DNA from: Pseudobowmanella zhangzhouensis
GTDB taxonomy: Bacteria > Pseudomonadota > Gammaproteobacteria > Enterobacterales > Alteromonadaceae
Length of the DNA: 64,000 nucleotides
Reading direction: 5' to 3'
Assembly (NCBI RefSeq): GCF_042662685.1
Contig: NZ_JBHSYO010000004.1
Location: forward strand, 496,001-560,000
The first letter of the stretch is position 1; every line of letters begins with the position of its first letter. Both the position numbers and the translations under genes were made by a program. The notes beneath the pieces are model-generated. The model made no database searches. It saw only the letters and a list, made by a program, of their open reading frames with translations, and was not told the origin of the DNA. Shown one piece after another: positions 24,816 to 33,831 of this stretch.

Positions 24816-26735
24816 TTATTTTTTATCGTCGTCTTTTACTTCTTCGAACTCAGCGTCAACAACGTCATCGTCCTGTGCAGCACTATTGTGCTCAGCGGTG
24901 TCAGCCTGACCTGCTGAGGCTTTCTGCTGGGCGATTTCCATCAGCTTGGCAGACGCTTCAATAACAGCCTGAATCTTGGCTTCGATCTCTGCTTTGTCGT
25001 CGCCTTTCATCACGCCTTCCAGCTCAGACAATGCCGCTTCGATTTTAGCTTTGTCGTCTGCTGGCAATGCATCGCCGGCTTCTTCAACCTGCTTACGCGT
25101 GCTGTGTACGATACCGTCGGCCTGGTTGCGAATTTGTACCAGCTCTTCGAACTTCTTGTCCGCTTCGGCGTTCATTTCCGCATCACGCACCATTTTCTCG
25201 ATTTCATCTTCGTTCAGACCAGATGACGCCTGAATGGTGATCTTCTGCTCTTTGCCAGTGTCTTTGTCTTTGGCAGATACATGCAAGATACCGTCGGCGT
25301 CGATATCGAAGGTTACTTCGATTTGCGGCACACCGCGCGCAGCCGGACGAATACCTTCCAGGTTGAACTGACCCAGTGATTTGTTACCGGCAGCTTGTTT
25401 ACGCTCACCCTGCAACACGTGCACTGTAACAGCAGACTGGTTATCGTCAGCAGTTGAGAAGGTCTGCGATTTCTTAGTCGGAATCGTGGTGTTCTTCTCA
25501 ATCAGCTTGGTCATTACACCGCCCATGGTTTCGATACCCAGGCTCAGTGGTGTTACGTCCAACAGTAATACGTCTTTTACGTCACCAGCCAGTACACCAC
25601 CCTGAATCGCCGCACCAACCGCTACCGCTTCGTCCGGGTTCACGTCTTTACGTGGCTCTTTACCGAAGAATTCAGTCACGTATTTTTGTACCAGCGGCAT
25701 ACGGGTCTGACCGCCGACCAGAATGATGTCATGGATGTCAGATACAGACAGATCCGCATCAGCCAGCGCCTGTTTAACCGGCTCAAGTGACGCTTTAACC
25801 ATATCTTCTACCAGTGACTCCAGCTTAGCGCGGGTCACTTTGATGGTCAGGTGCTTAGGACCAGACGCATCAGCCGTGATGTATGGCAGGTTAACTTCTG
25901 TCTGCTGAGCAGAAGACAGTTCAATTTTGGCTTTCTCGCCCGCTTCTTTTAAGCGTTGCATCGCCAGCGGATCCTTACGCAGATCCATACCCTGGTCTTT
26001 CTTGAACTCTTCTACCAGATAAGTAATCAGACGGTTATCGAAGTCTTCACCACCTAAGTGAGTGTCACCATTGGTCGCTAATACTTCAAAGGTGTGTTCG
26101 CCTTCCACTTCATCGATTTCGATGATGGAAATATCGAATGTACCGCCACCCAGGTCATAAACCGCAATAACGTTGTCGCCTTTACGCTTATCCATACCGT
26201 AAGCCAGCGCCGCAGCCGTTGGCTCGTTGATAATACGTTTTACTTCCAGACCCGCGATACGGCCGGCATCTTTAGTCGCCTGACGCTGCGCATCGTTAAA
26301 GTAGGCAGGTACTGTGATAACCGCTTCCGTTACCTTTTCACCCAGGTAATCTTCCGCTGTTTTCTTCATCTTTTTCAGTACTTCGGCCGAGATTTGTGGC
26401 GGAGCCATTTTCTCGCCTTTCACTTCTACCCATGCATCGCCATTGTCGGCTTTGGTCAGGGTGAATGGCATGATGTCGATATCACGCTGTACTTCTTTAT
26501 CTTCCCAGCGACGACCAATCAAACGCTTGATCGCGAACAGGGTGTTTTTAGGGTTAGTAATTGCCTGACGCTTAGCAGGCTGACCCACTAAGGTCTCGCC
26601 GTCTTGCGTGTAAGCAATGATTGAAGGTGTAGTACGATCACCCTCAGCGTTTTCAATAACACGAGGTTTGTCACCGTCCAGTACTGCCACACATGAGTTG
26701 GTAGTACCTAAGTCAATACCAATGATTCTGCCCAT
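24816..26735 (-). CDS. dnaK: chaperone DnaK (Hsp70)
   Basis: The 639-residue protein has the ATPase phosphate-1 loop GIDLGTTNSC (residues 4-13), the VPAYFNDAQRQATKDAG region, DLGGGTFD, the LVGGQTRMP motif, the DVTPLSLGIET linker region (about 390-400) and a C-terminal acidic tail ending EEVKDDDKK. Length and all motifs are those of E. coli DnaK. It lies between grpE and dnaJ with a 98-base gap on the grpE side and 92 bases on the dnaJ side. Confidence 0.98.
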   Translation of the reverse strand: MGRIIGIDLGTTNSCVAVLDGDKPRVIENAEGDRTTPSIIAYTQDGETLVGQPAKRQAITNPKNTLFAIKRLIGRRWEDKEVQRDIDIMPFTLTKADNGDAWVEVKGEKMAPPQISAEVLKKMKKTAEDYLGEKVTEAVITVPAYFNDAQRQATKDAGRIAGLEVKRIINEPTAAALAYGMDKRKGDNVIAVYDLGGGTFDISIIEIDEVEGEHTFEVLATNGDTHLGGEDFDNRLITYLVEEFKKDQGMDLRKDPLAMQRLKEAGEKAKIELSSAQQTEVNLPYITADASGPKHLTIKVTRAKLESLVEDMVKASLEPVKQALADADLSVSDIHDIILVGGQTRMPLVQKYVTEFFGKEPRKDVNPDEAVAVGAAIQGGVLAGDVKDVLLLDVTPLSLGIETMGGVMTKLIEKNTTIPTKKSQTFSTADDNQSAVTVHVLQGERKQAAGNKSLGQFNLEGIRPAARGVPQIEVTFDIDADGILHVSAKDKDTGKEQKITIQASSGLNEDEIEKMVRDAEMNAEADKKFEELVQIRNQADGIVHSTRKQVEEAGDALPADDKAKIEAALSELEGVMKGDDKAEIEAKIQAVIEASAKLMEIAQQKASAGQADTAEHNSAAQDDDVVDAEFEEVKDDDKK

Positions 26736-26833
26736 GACTAAATCTCCGAAAAAAGTGTTTCAAAATCTGATGCTAGTTAAGTAAGGGTGGCATTTTGGTT
26801 TTCAACTCCCCCTTACAAAAAAAACCGTATTTT

Positions 26834-27433
26834 TTATGCGGTTGTATCTACGCCGCCTTCAGGGGCGCGAGACACCATGACCATAGCCGGGCGCAGCAGG
26901 CGTCCATTTAAGGTGTAACCCTTCTGCATCACAGCGATAACGGTGTTAGGTGCCACATCACCGTTTTCAACCATGCTCATCGCCTGATGTAATTCCGGGT
27001 TAAAAGGCTGACCTTGGGGATCAACCGTTTCCACGTTGAATTTGCCGATGGCACTGATAAAGGTTTTTAAGGTCAGTTCCACACCTTCCAGCAATGGCTT
27101 AACCGCGTCATCGTCTGGATTACCTGCAGCAATCGCACGCTCTAGATTGTCCAATACCGGCAACAATTCCCCGGCGAATTTCTCCAGTGCGAACTTACGT
27201 GCTTTGTCTACTTCACCTTCGGCACGACGTTTGGTGTTTTCAGCGTCAGCCAGTGCGCGTAACACAGAGTCTTTCTGCTCAGCCAGTTTGGCTTCGGCGG
27301 CATTCAGCGCTTCGGTTAACTCGGCAATTTGTGCCTGCTCTACCGTCAGACCTTCTGTTTCCAGTGCGTCGGTCTCTACTTCCTGGGTTTGCGTGGTTTC
27401 AAATTCTTCGTTTTGCGGCTGCTTGTCGCTCAT
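26834..27433 (-). CDS. grpE: nucleotide exchange factor GrpE
   Basis: GrpE releases ADP from DnaK. The 199-residue protein has a disordered acidic N-terminus, a long coiled-coil helix (about 35-95, AELTEALNAAEAKLAEQKD...), and the C-terminal beta domain with GQPFNPELHQAM and VMQKGYTLNGRLLRPAMV. The ATG at 27431-27433 (MSDKQPQ) with GGAG 8 bases upstream is preferred over the ATG at 27443-27445. A heat-shock promoter lies at 27477-27506. Confidence 0.96.
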   Translation of the reverse strand: MSDKQPQNEEFETTQTQEVETDALETEGLTVEQAQIAELTEALNAAEAKLAEQKDSVLRALADAENTKRRAEGEVDKARKFALEKFAGELLPVLDNLERAIAAGNPDDDAVKPLLEGVELTLKTFISAIGKFNVETVDPQGQPFNPELHQAMSMVENGDVAPNTVIAVMQKGYTLNGRLLRPAMVMVSRAPEGGVDTTA

Positions 27434-27476
27434 GCCTAACTCCATCAAAAAAAGGTTTTAAACTCAGATGCCAGCA

Positions 27477-27506
27477 ATGTGGGGTTAACCCACATGTATT
27501 CAAGGG
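27477..27506 (-). promoter_or_regulatory. sigma-32 heat-shock promoter of grpE-dnaK-dnaJ
   Basis: On the minus strand CCCTTGAA (27499-27506) is followed, after 14 bases, by CCCCACAT (27477-27484). This fits the RpoH pattern CTTGAA / 13-15 bases / CCCCATnT closely. It lies 44 bases before the grpE start. The spacer and -10 form a near-palindrome (ATGTGGG-TTAA-CCCCACAT). Confidence 0.85.
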
Positions 27507-27668
27507 AATTACGCTAAGTTTTTTAAAGAAAATACCGTTTTCCGATGATGCCGACTTTTGAAAGATGACTGAGCATTCGCGAACAAAGTCTATGGTGTTG
27601 AAATTCATGACTTTATCTCAAAAGCACAGTTATACTGCTGGCCATGAAGGATCTAGAAAACACCGCCC

Positions 27669-28547
27669 ATGACGACTTTTCGCACCATCGGCCTGATAGG
27701 TAAACCCGACCATCCCGGCGCTAATACCAGCCTTAAAGGCATTCTGCGTTATCTGAAAAAACGCCAGTGCCGCATTTTGCTGGAAAAAAACGTCGCGTGG
27801 AAAATGGATGACGACGAGGTCGACATTACCGATTTGGTAAGCATTGGTGAGCAGGCTGATCTGGCTATCGTGGTCGGTGGCGATGGCAGCATGCTCGGCG
27901 CGGCGCGGGTATTATCCCGTTTCAATGTCGCCGTGGTTGGGGTTAACCGGGGTAATTTAGGGTTTTTAACCGATTTAGATCCGGACGAGTTTGAGCCGCA
28001 ATTAGATGCGATCTTCAACGGCGAATATCAGATTGAACAACGCTTTTTAATCGAAGCGGAAGTGCATCGCCATGGTTTACTGCAAAGCCATAACTGTGCC
28101 GTCAACGAGACCGTACTGCACCCTGGCAAAGTCGCACAGATGATGGAGTTTGAAGTCTACGTCAACGATGCATTTGTCTACAGTCAGCGCTCTGACGGCC
28201 TGATTATCGCCACACCGACAGGCTCGACAGCCTATTCGCTCAGTGGCGGCGGCCCGATTCTGACACCCAATCTGGATGCACTGGTAATGGTGCCGATGTA
28301 CCCGCATACATTATCTTCTCGCCCCATCGTCATCGATGCGAACAGTGAGATTCGCCTGAAAATATCCAGTCAAAACCGTGATAATTTACAGGTCAGTTGT
28401 GACGGCCATGAAGCATTATCAGCCTTACCCGGCGATGAAGTGATTATTCGCAAATACGCCCACAAACTTAGCCTGCTTCACCCCAAAAACTATAGTTATT
28501 TCAATGTTTTGCGCAATAAATTGCGCTGGGGTTCGAAACTCTATTAG
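27669..28547 (+). CDS. nadK: NAD kinase
   Basis: NadK phosphorylates NAD to NADP. The 292-residue protein has the signature GGDGSMLGAAR (residues 75-85), NRGNLGFLTD (about 94-103), and the glycine-rich TPTGSTAYSLSGGGPI (about 179-194). Length is the same as E. coli NadK. As in E. coli it is divergent from grpE and followed by recN. Confidence 0.97.
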   Translation: MTTFRTIGLIGKPDHPGANTSLKGILRYLKKRQCRILLEKNVAWKMDDDEVDITDLVSIGEQADLAIVVGGDGSMLGAARVLSRFNVAVVGVNRGNLGFLTDLDPDEFEPQLDAIFNGEYQIEQRFLIEAEVHRHGLLQSHNCAVNETVLHPGKVAQMMEFEVYVNDAFVYSQRSDGLIIATPTGSTAYSLSGGGPILTPNLDALVMVPMYPHTLSSRPIVIDANSEIRLKISSQNRDNLQVSCDGHEALSALPGDEVIIRKYAHKLSLLHPKNYSYFNVLRNKLRWGSKLY

Positions 28548-28560
28548 ACAAGCGCAGAAA

Positions 28561-28580
28561 TACTGTATAAATTTACACAT
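28561..28580 (+). promoter_or_regulatory. candidate LexA (SOS) box before recN
   Basis: TACTGTATAAATTTACACAT agrees with the LexA consensus TACTGT-N8-ACAGTA in the left half and in ACA of the right half; the G is replaced by C. It lies 29 bases before the recN start. recN is an SOS gene in E. coli, which raises the likelihood. Confidence 0.55.
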
Positions 28581-28608
28581 ACTGTATTGATAACCATGTG
28601 TTACTACT

Positions 28609-30288
28609 ATGCTGTGTCATCTGTCTATTCGTCATTTTGCTGTCGTTAAATCTCTGGATGTGGACTTCAATCAAGGCCTGATTGCCGTCACGGGAGAAAC
28701 CGGTGCGGGTAAGTCGATTGCTATCGATGCGCTGGGCCTGTGTCTGGGTGATCGCGCCGATGCCTCCATGGTCAGACCCGGTGCAGACAAAGCTGAAATT
28801 GCCGCAACTTTTTGCCTGGATAAGAATCCCCGTGCGCAAAAATGGCTGGCAAAGCATGAACTGGATGTAGATGAGAATGAATGCATCATTCGACGTTCCA
28901 TCAGCGCAGAAGGCCGTTCAAAAGCCTTCATCAACGGCGCACCTGTGCCACTGGCATTATTGCGTGAACTGGGCGAACGTCTGATCAGTATTCACGGCCA
29001 ACATGCCCACCATCTGTTACTAAAACCTGATGTACAGCGTCAAACACTGGATACATTCGGTCAGCTGCTGGCAATGCGTGACCAGGTCGGTGATGCTTAC
29101 CAGCATTGGCATAAGCTACAACAACAATTTAAACAATTGCAGGCCAGTAATGAACAACGTCAGGCTCGCCAGCAACTTTTGACCTATCAGGTACAGGAGC
29201 TGGATGAATTTGCCCTGCAGGAATTCGAGTTTGAAGAATTAGAAGCGGAATTTAAACGCCTGAGTAACAGCCAGGCTCTGTTAGAACAATCTCAGCGTTG
29301 TGTTTATGAACTTTACGCCGCAGATGAAGGCAACGCACTTAGCTTAATTCAGGCCAGTATCCACAGATTGGAAGAGCTTCAGGATAGCGATCCGGTACTC
29401 AAGCCCATTGCAGAGATGCTCAATGATGCCTGCATCGTGGTGAACGAAGCCGCCAATGAATTGCGTGATTATTACGAACGCCTTGAAATTGACCCCATGC
29501 GTATTCAGCAAATTGAAGAGCGTTATGCTCAGGCGATGTCTCTGGCGCGTAAGCATCAGGTTCAACCGGAAGGTCTGTATGCCTATCATCAGGCACTGAC
29601 AGTGGAATTTAAGGCGCTGCAAACCGAGCAGGATAGCCTGGACGATATGCACAACTTGTTAGAAATGGCGCGCAGCCATTATGTACAAGCCGCGCAAAAA
29701 CTGAGCCTCGCGCGCAACAAATCCGCCAAACAGCTGAGCAAAGCCATTGAGCAACGTATTCAACAGATGAATATGGCTAAAGCCAGGGTGGAAATTGAGG
29801 TCAATTACAGCGAGCAGCATCCACTCAGTGCGCACGGTCTGGATATCATCAGGCTCAAAGTCAGCACTAACCCGGGCTTACCTCTGGATACGTTGGATAA
29901 AGTCGTGTCCGGTGGCGAATTATCGCGTATTGGTCTCGCTATTCAGGTAATTAACGCGGGACATCAGGATGTCCCCACCCTTATCTTCGATGAAGTGGAT
30001 ACCGGTATCAGCGGCCCAACTGCCGCAATGGTTGGACAACTACTGCGTGAGCTGGGTCAACATAATCAGGTAATGTGTGTGACACACTTACCGCAGGTTG
30101 CCGCCTGCGCTCATCATCAGATGTTTGTCAGTAAGTTATCTGGTAAGCAAAGTACAGAAACACGCATACAAAATTTAGGCGATGAGGAACGAATCCGTGA
30201 ATTGGCGCGTCTATTGGCTGGTGACACTGTGACGGAGTCAGCGTTGGCGAATGCCAGAGAATTGCTGGGGCAGCATAAAGCAGCCTGA
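28609..30288 (+). CDS. recN: DNA repair protein RecN
   Basis: SMC-like ATPase for double-strand-break repair. The 559-residue protein has Walker A GETGAGKS (residues 29-36), long coiled coils (about 150-370), the ABC signature VVSGGELSRIGLA (about 436-448) and Walker B TLIFDEVDTGISG (about 463-475). Length equals the E. coli protein (553). The order nadK-recN-bamE is conserved. Confidence 0.97.
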   Translation: MLCHLSIRHFAVVKSLDVDFNQGLIAVTGETGAGKSIAIDALGLCLGDRADASMVRPGADKAEIAATFCLDKNPRAQKWLAKHELDVDENECIIRRSISAEGRSKAFINGAPVPLALLRELGERLISIHGQHAHHLLLKPDVQRQTLDTFGQLLAMRDQVGDAYQHWHKLQQQFKQLQASNEQRQARQQLLTYQVQELDEFALQEFEFEELEAEFKRLSNSQALLEQSQRCVYELYAADEGNALSLIQASIHRLEELQDSDPVLKPIAEMLNDACIVVNEAANELRDYYERLEIDPMRIQQIEERYAQAMSLARKHQVQPEGLYAYHQALTVEFKALQTEQDSLDDMHNLLEMARSHYVQAAQKLSLARNKSAKQLSKAIEQRIQQMNMAKARVEIEVNYSEQHPLSAHGLDIIRLKVSTNPGLPLDTLDKVVSGGELSRIGLAIQVINAGHQDVPTLIFDEVDTGISGPTAAMVGQLLRELGQHNQVMCVTHLPQVAACAHHQMFVSKLSGKQSTETRIQNLGDEERIRELARLLAGDTVTESALANARELLGQHKAA

Positions 30289-30379
30289 CTCTCCTGTGTT
30301 GCGGTTAATTAATAAAATAGCGTTGAGCCGGCGGCAGATTTTAGGTTAGGATGCCGGCTCGCAGGAGAAACAGATAATA

Positions 30380-30733
30380 ATGAAGACGTTCCGTTCACTG
30401 ATTTTAACCTCGCTATTAGCGATGGGTGTTTCCGGTTGTACCGGATTTATTTACCGTATTGATGTCCCACAAGGTAACTACCTTGAACAGAAAGATATCG
30501 ATAAATTGCGCATTGATATGACCCGGGAACAAGTGGTTTACGTGCTTGGCCGCCCATTGGTCAAAGATTCCTTTGATCACGACACCTGGTATTACGTGTA
30601 TAAAATGAAACGTGGTATGTCAGATGACAGTGTTGAAAAGACCATGCGCATTGAATTCAGCAATGATCGGGTGGCAAAAATCACCGGTGATGTAGAGCTG
30701 TCGGAAGACTTCAACACGCCGCTCGAGCAATAG
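30380..30733 (+). CDS. bamE: outer membrane assembly lipoprotein BamE
   Basis: BamE (SmpA) is a small lipoprotein of the BAM complex. The 117-residue protein has a lipobox signal peptide (GVSGC, Cys20), the IYRIDVPQGNYLEQKDI segment and the TREQVVYVLGRPLVKDSFD...WYYVY core, all typical. It ends before a strong terminator shared with rnfH. Confidence 0.96.
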   Translation: MKTFRSLILTSLLAMGVSGCTGFIYRIDVPQGNYLEQKDIDKLRIDMTREQVVYVLGRPLVKDSFDHDTWYYVYKMKRGMSDDSVEKTMRIEFSNDRVAKITGDVELSEDFNTPLEQ

Positions 30734-30742
30734 CCCAAATAT

Positions 30743-30771
30743 AAAAAAACCGCGCAATGCGCGGTTTTTTT
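30743..30771. terminator. bidirectional terminator between bamE and rnfH
   Basis: Stem CCGCGC / GCGCGG with 3-base loop AAT is flanked by seven As and seven Ts, between convergent genes. Confidence 0.9.
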
Positions 30772-30788
30772 CGGCATAAATTTAAATT

Positions 30789-31142
30789 TTATTCCGCGTC
30801 GGCTTTTCTGATGGCATTGGGTCGGCCACCGGTCACTTTATCTGCCCGCCCTTCTTCTTTGGCTTTTTCTGCTCTGCGACGTCTGGCTTCTTTTGGATCC
30901 GCAATTAATGGGCGGTAGATTTCAATTCGGTCACCATCGCGCGGAATATCTGCCAGCTTGCATACCCGGCTCCAGATGCCAACCGCCGAGGTGCTGAGAT
31001 CAATCTCAGGGAAACGTTTTAACAGCCCGGAGGACTCAATCACGTCCTTTACGCTATTACCGGCCTGCACTGTCACCTGCACTAATGCCTGTTTGTCTGG
31101 CAGGGCATAGGCAACTTCGACACAAATCTGATTATCTGTCAT
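30789..31142 (-). CDS. rnfH: RnfH-family ubiquitin-like protein
   Basis: The 117-residue protein has the beta-grasp pattern of RnfH/YfjF (ICVEVAYALPDKQALVQVTV, VGIWSRVCKLADIPRDGDRIEIYRPL) and the usual basic tail starting DPKEARRRRAEKAKEEGRAD. Its function is unclear. The start overlaps the ratA stop by 4 bases, and the pair lies opposite bamE as in enteric bacteria. Confidence 0.93.
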   Translation of the reverse strand: MTDNQICVEVAYALPDKQALVQVTVQAGNSVKDVIESSGLLKRFPEIDLSTSAVGIWSRVCKLADIPRDGDRIEIYRPLIADPKEARRRRAEKAKEEGRADKVTGGRPNAIRKADAE

Positions 31143-31570
31143 ACATAAACCTGCTTCGCCCGCTGGGTAAACGCGTCTACCATATTTGCGGTTAACTGAC
31201 TGAATATCTTACCAAAAGCCATTTCAACTAATTTGTTACTAAACTCAAAATGCAGATTCAGTTCCACCTTACAGGCATTGTCTGCCAGTGGTGTAAATGT
31301 CCAGCCTCCGGTCAATGATTTAAACGGGCCATCGACCAGATTCATGATAATTTTTTCGTTAGGGATCAGATGATTTTCGGTGCTAAACCACTGACTTATG
31401 CCACCTTTGCTCACCTTGAGTGACGCCTTCATGTAATTGGGTTCCTGCTGCAGGATTTTGCTTTCGACGCAGCCGGGCAAAAATGCCGGATAGGCCCCAA
31501 CGTCATTAACTAAATCGTACATTTGACCAGCACTGAAGTTAATCAGCGCGCTTCTGGCTACATGCGGCAT
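31139..31570 (-). CDS. ratA: RatA/Coq10-type START-domain protein
   Basis: The 143-residue protein starts MPHVARSALINFSAGQMYDLVNDVGAYPAFLPGC, the standard start of the RatA (YfjG) family, and is of polyketide-cyclase/START type. E. coli RatA was described as inhibiting 70S association; relatives bind ubiquinone. The ATG at 31568-31570 is preferred because AGGG lies 8 bases upstream; an ATG 6 bases before it is too close to that site. In E. coli the next divergent gene is smpB; here four genes intervene. Confidence 0.9.
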   Translation of the reverse strand: MPHVARSALINFSAGQMYDLVNDVGAYPAFLPGCVESKILQQEPNYMKASLKVSKGGISQWFSTENHLIPNEKIIMNLVDGPFKSLTGGWTFTPLADNACKVELNLHFEFSNKLVEMAFGKIFSQLTANMVDAFTQRAKQVYV

Positions 31571-31633
31571 CGGCATTTCCCTGTTTTTTTCGTGATAATA
31601 ATACAAGGTGAAAATTTTCAATCATAAAAAAAG

Positions 31634-31658
31634 TGATCCTGCTTTTTTGCTTAGTTCG
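31634..31658 (+). promoter_or_regulatory. weak candidate ECF-type promoter before the DUF4397 gene
   Basis: AGTGATCC at 31632-31639 shares its eight bases with the promoter-like site before the ECF sigma gene (33771-33778). A TAGCA follows after 19 bases instead of 18. It lies about 40 bases before the DUF4397 start. The -10 part is poor, so this is a weak call. Confidence 0.3.
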
Positions 31659-31697
31659 TAGCACGCAATGCCAATCACACACTAACGAGGACTAAAC

Positions 31698-33098
31698 ATG
31701 AAGAGGATCACTACCGTAATCTTACCAATGTTGGGCGCATTAATCATCCAGGGATGTGTGCTGGATGATGATGACGATAAAGAGATGCAACCCGAAGTTG
31801 TTGCCAAAGCTGACGTTCGGGTAATCCACGGCGGTGCTGATGCACCGAAAGTAAACATTACTGTTAATGGTGCGACATTTGCGAATCTGGAAGGGGTTGA
31901 TTACCTGCAGGCCTCTGGGTTTGTCGAAGTTGATGCCGCTACCTACGATATCGGCGTGGACGCAGTACTTCCCGATGCGTCTACCGCCACGGTACTGGCA
32001 ATAGATGACGCAGCGCTTGCAGCTGATACCCAATACACCGTTATTGCGCACGGCTACGTCGCTGAAGATGGTGATACCAGCAATGATTTGGACACATTGG
32101 TCATCGCCAATGCCCGCTCCGCAGTCACGGCTGGCAATTTCCGTCTGCAGGTAGTCCACGCCGCAGCCAACGCACCTGCGGTTGATGTTTACCTGACCAC
32201 GCCAACCGGCGAATTGGACACACCCACAACCACACTTGCCTATGGTGACTACACCGCCCAGTTAGAAGTAGCAGCGGGTAGCTATCGTGTTCGCCTGGTG
32301 TTACCAGAAGGAACAGATGGTGCGGGTACGGTTGCGTTTGATGCAACACTGCCTGAGTTAAGCGCTGGCTCTGACTGGATTGTCACTGCATTGCCTAATA
32401 CAGGCGTGACCACATCGCCGGTCGTGCTGCTGGCTAATAACGGCACAGATACCGCGGTGTTTATGGATGATCGTACTCAGGCATGGGTGCGTGTCGGCCA
32501 TGCTGCTGCAGACGTACCGAGCGTCGATATTTTGGCCGATGGCAGCAAAATTGATGAGTTAAGCGGCGCTACCTTCCCGTCTGCTACCGATTATGTGGCC
32601 GTAGACCCGGGGACGTATCAGGTTGATACCGCGCTAACGTCAGACAACAGCATTGTTGGCATAACCGCCGACTTAACCCTGGATGCAAATGACAAAGTGA
32701 CTGTTCTGGCAGTAGGTACGCTTGCGACCGAAGATCCGGATATTGCACTGGAATACTATGTGCTGGATGACAGTACCCGTCGTGTCGCAACGGAAGCCAA
32801 ATTGCGCCTGACCCATGCTCACCCAACCGTTGGTAACGTTGATATCTACCTGACCGCTGACGGAAACATTGCGGGTGTTACCCCTGCTTTTAGCGATGTG
32901 CCATATAAAGCCAATACCAATTGGGTCAGTGTGGCCGCAGGTGATTATGTTGTAACGGTGACCCCGACCGGCAATGCCGCTGTCGAGGCCATTAACACCG
33001 GCACGATTACGCTGGATGCAGGCGGTATTTATTCTGCCGTCGCGGTGGACAATGCGCCGGGCAATCTGTTGCTGATGGATGACTTTACTGCAATGTAG
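31698..33098 (+). CDS. DUF4397 repeat lipoprotein
   Basis: The 466-residue protein has a lipobox signal peptide (IIQGC, Cys20) and an acidic DDDDDKE segment. It then has four related repeats, each starting with a '(V/L)RV.HA..D.P.VDIY..G' motif: ADVRVIHGGADAPKVNI (about 38), GNFRLQVVHAAANAPAVDVY (about 146), AWVRVGHAAADVPSVDIL (about 262) and AKLRLTHAHPTVGNVDIY (about 367). DUF4397 proteins are probably periplasmic or surface beta-sandwich proteins of unknown role. It heads a plus-strand run with the LON, sigma and ChrR genes; a hairpin follows it. Confidence 0.85.
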   Translation: MKRITTVILPMLGALIIQGCVLDDDDDKEMQPEVVAKADVRVIHGGADAPKVNITVNGATFANLEGVDYLQASGFVEVDAATYDIGVDAVLPDASTATVLAIDDAALAADTQYTVIAHGYVAEDGDTSNDLDTLVIANARSAVTAGNFRLQVVHAAANAPAVDVYLTTPTGELDTPTTTLAYGDYTAQLEVAAGSYRVRLVLPEGTDGAGTVAFDATLPELSAGSDWIVTALPNTGVTTSPVVLLANNGTDTAVFMDDRTQAWVRVGHAAADVPSVDILADGSKIDELSGATFPSATDYVAVDPGTYQVDTALTSDNSIVGITADLTLDANDKVTVLAVGTLATEDPDIALEYYVLDDSTRRVATEAKLRLTHAHPTVGNVDIYLTADGNIAGVTPAFSDVPYKANTNWVSVAAGDYVVTVTPTGNAAVEAINTGTITLDAGGIYSAVAVDNAPGNLLLMDDFTAM

Positions 33099-33105
33099 TT
33101 GCGTC

Positions 33106-33133
33106 GCTGGCCGTGATACTTATCGCGGCCAGC
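33106..33133 (+). terminator. hairpin after the DUF4397 gene, weak terminator
   Basis: Stem GCTGGCCG / CGGCCAGC with a 12-base loop follows the stop codon by 7 bases, but no clear T-run follows, so termination may be partial. Confidence 0.4.
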
Positions 33134-33178
33134 TTAACACTCTGAATACACACCGTGTATTGCGTTATGGAGGGCATT

Positions 33179-33775
33179 ATGACACTGCAACATCAACCAC
33201 CAGAATCGTTGGCAGTCTTTCCATTGCCGATCTTTTTATTGCCCGGAGGGGCTACCCGTCTCAGAATTTTCGAGCAGCGCTATTTACGGATGGTAAAGGA
33301 AGCGTCGCGGGGTGATGGGTTCGCCCTGACTGTGCTGGATCCGAACCGCCCTGAGAGCTGCACGCCGATCGCCGCCTGGGTATCTATCACAGACTTTGCC
33401 ACCCTACCCGATGGCTTGCTCAGCATCGACGTAATGGCCAACCAACTGGTTGAGTTAACCAACATACATAGCGAGCCAGACGGGTTGCGCCGGGCGACCA
33501 TCACCCATTATCCTCACTGGCCTGAGCATGGTCAAAGCTTGGATAATCAACAACTTGCGACACTGTTAGAAAATCTGTTTGCGGAACATCCCGAGCTTAA
33601 CAACCTGTACCCCGCTCCCAGATGGCAAAATGCCAATTGGGTGTGCGCCCGTTGGTTGGAGCTTTTACCAATTAACGCCACCAGCAAGGTGGGGTTTCTT
33701 GCTGCTGACAGCTTTACCGAGTGCGAACGTCAATTGATCAACATGGTTGTAGACAAAACTTCATGCGCCGAGTGA
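33179..33775 (+). CDS. LON substrate-binding-domain protein
   Basis: The 198-residue protein is a stand-alone LON N-terminal (PUA-like) domain: LAVFPLPIFLLPGGATRLRIFEQRYLRMVKEA near the start, then VTVLDP-like strand and helical C-terminus. There is no ATPase or protease domain. Function unknown; such proteins are common in Alteromonadales. The ATG at 33179 with GGAGGG upstream is preferred over a frame that extends 24 bases upstream. The stop codon overlaps the -35 of the next promoter. Confidence 0.85.
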   Translation: MTLQHQPPESLAVFPLPIFLLPGGATRLRIFEQRYLRMVKEASRGDGFALTVLDPNRPESCTPIAAWVSITDFATLPDGLLSIDVMANQLVELTNIHSEPDGLRRATITHYPHWPEHGQSLDNQQLATLLENLFAEHPELNNLYPAPRWQNANWVCARWLELLPINATSKVGFLAADSFTECERQLINMVVDKTSCAE

Positions 33776-33801
33776 TCCAATCAGATTAAGCCTGCGTAAT
33801 G
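33773..33801 (+). promoter_or_regulatory. candidate ECF sigma promoter upstream of the sigma/chrR pair
   Basis: TGATCC (33773-33778), exactly 18 bases, then TAATG (33797-33801). This resembles the TGATCC-N18-TAA pattern recognised by the Rhodobacter RpoE/ChrR-type sigma factor. It suggests that the sigma factor activates its own operon. Its -35 overlaps the stop codon of the LON-domain gene. Confidence 0.65.
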
Positions 33802-33831
33802 CCCCTACAAATCAAGTAGGACTGACACACT

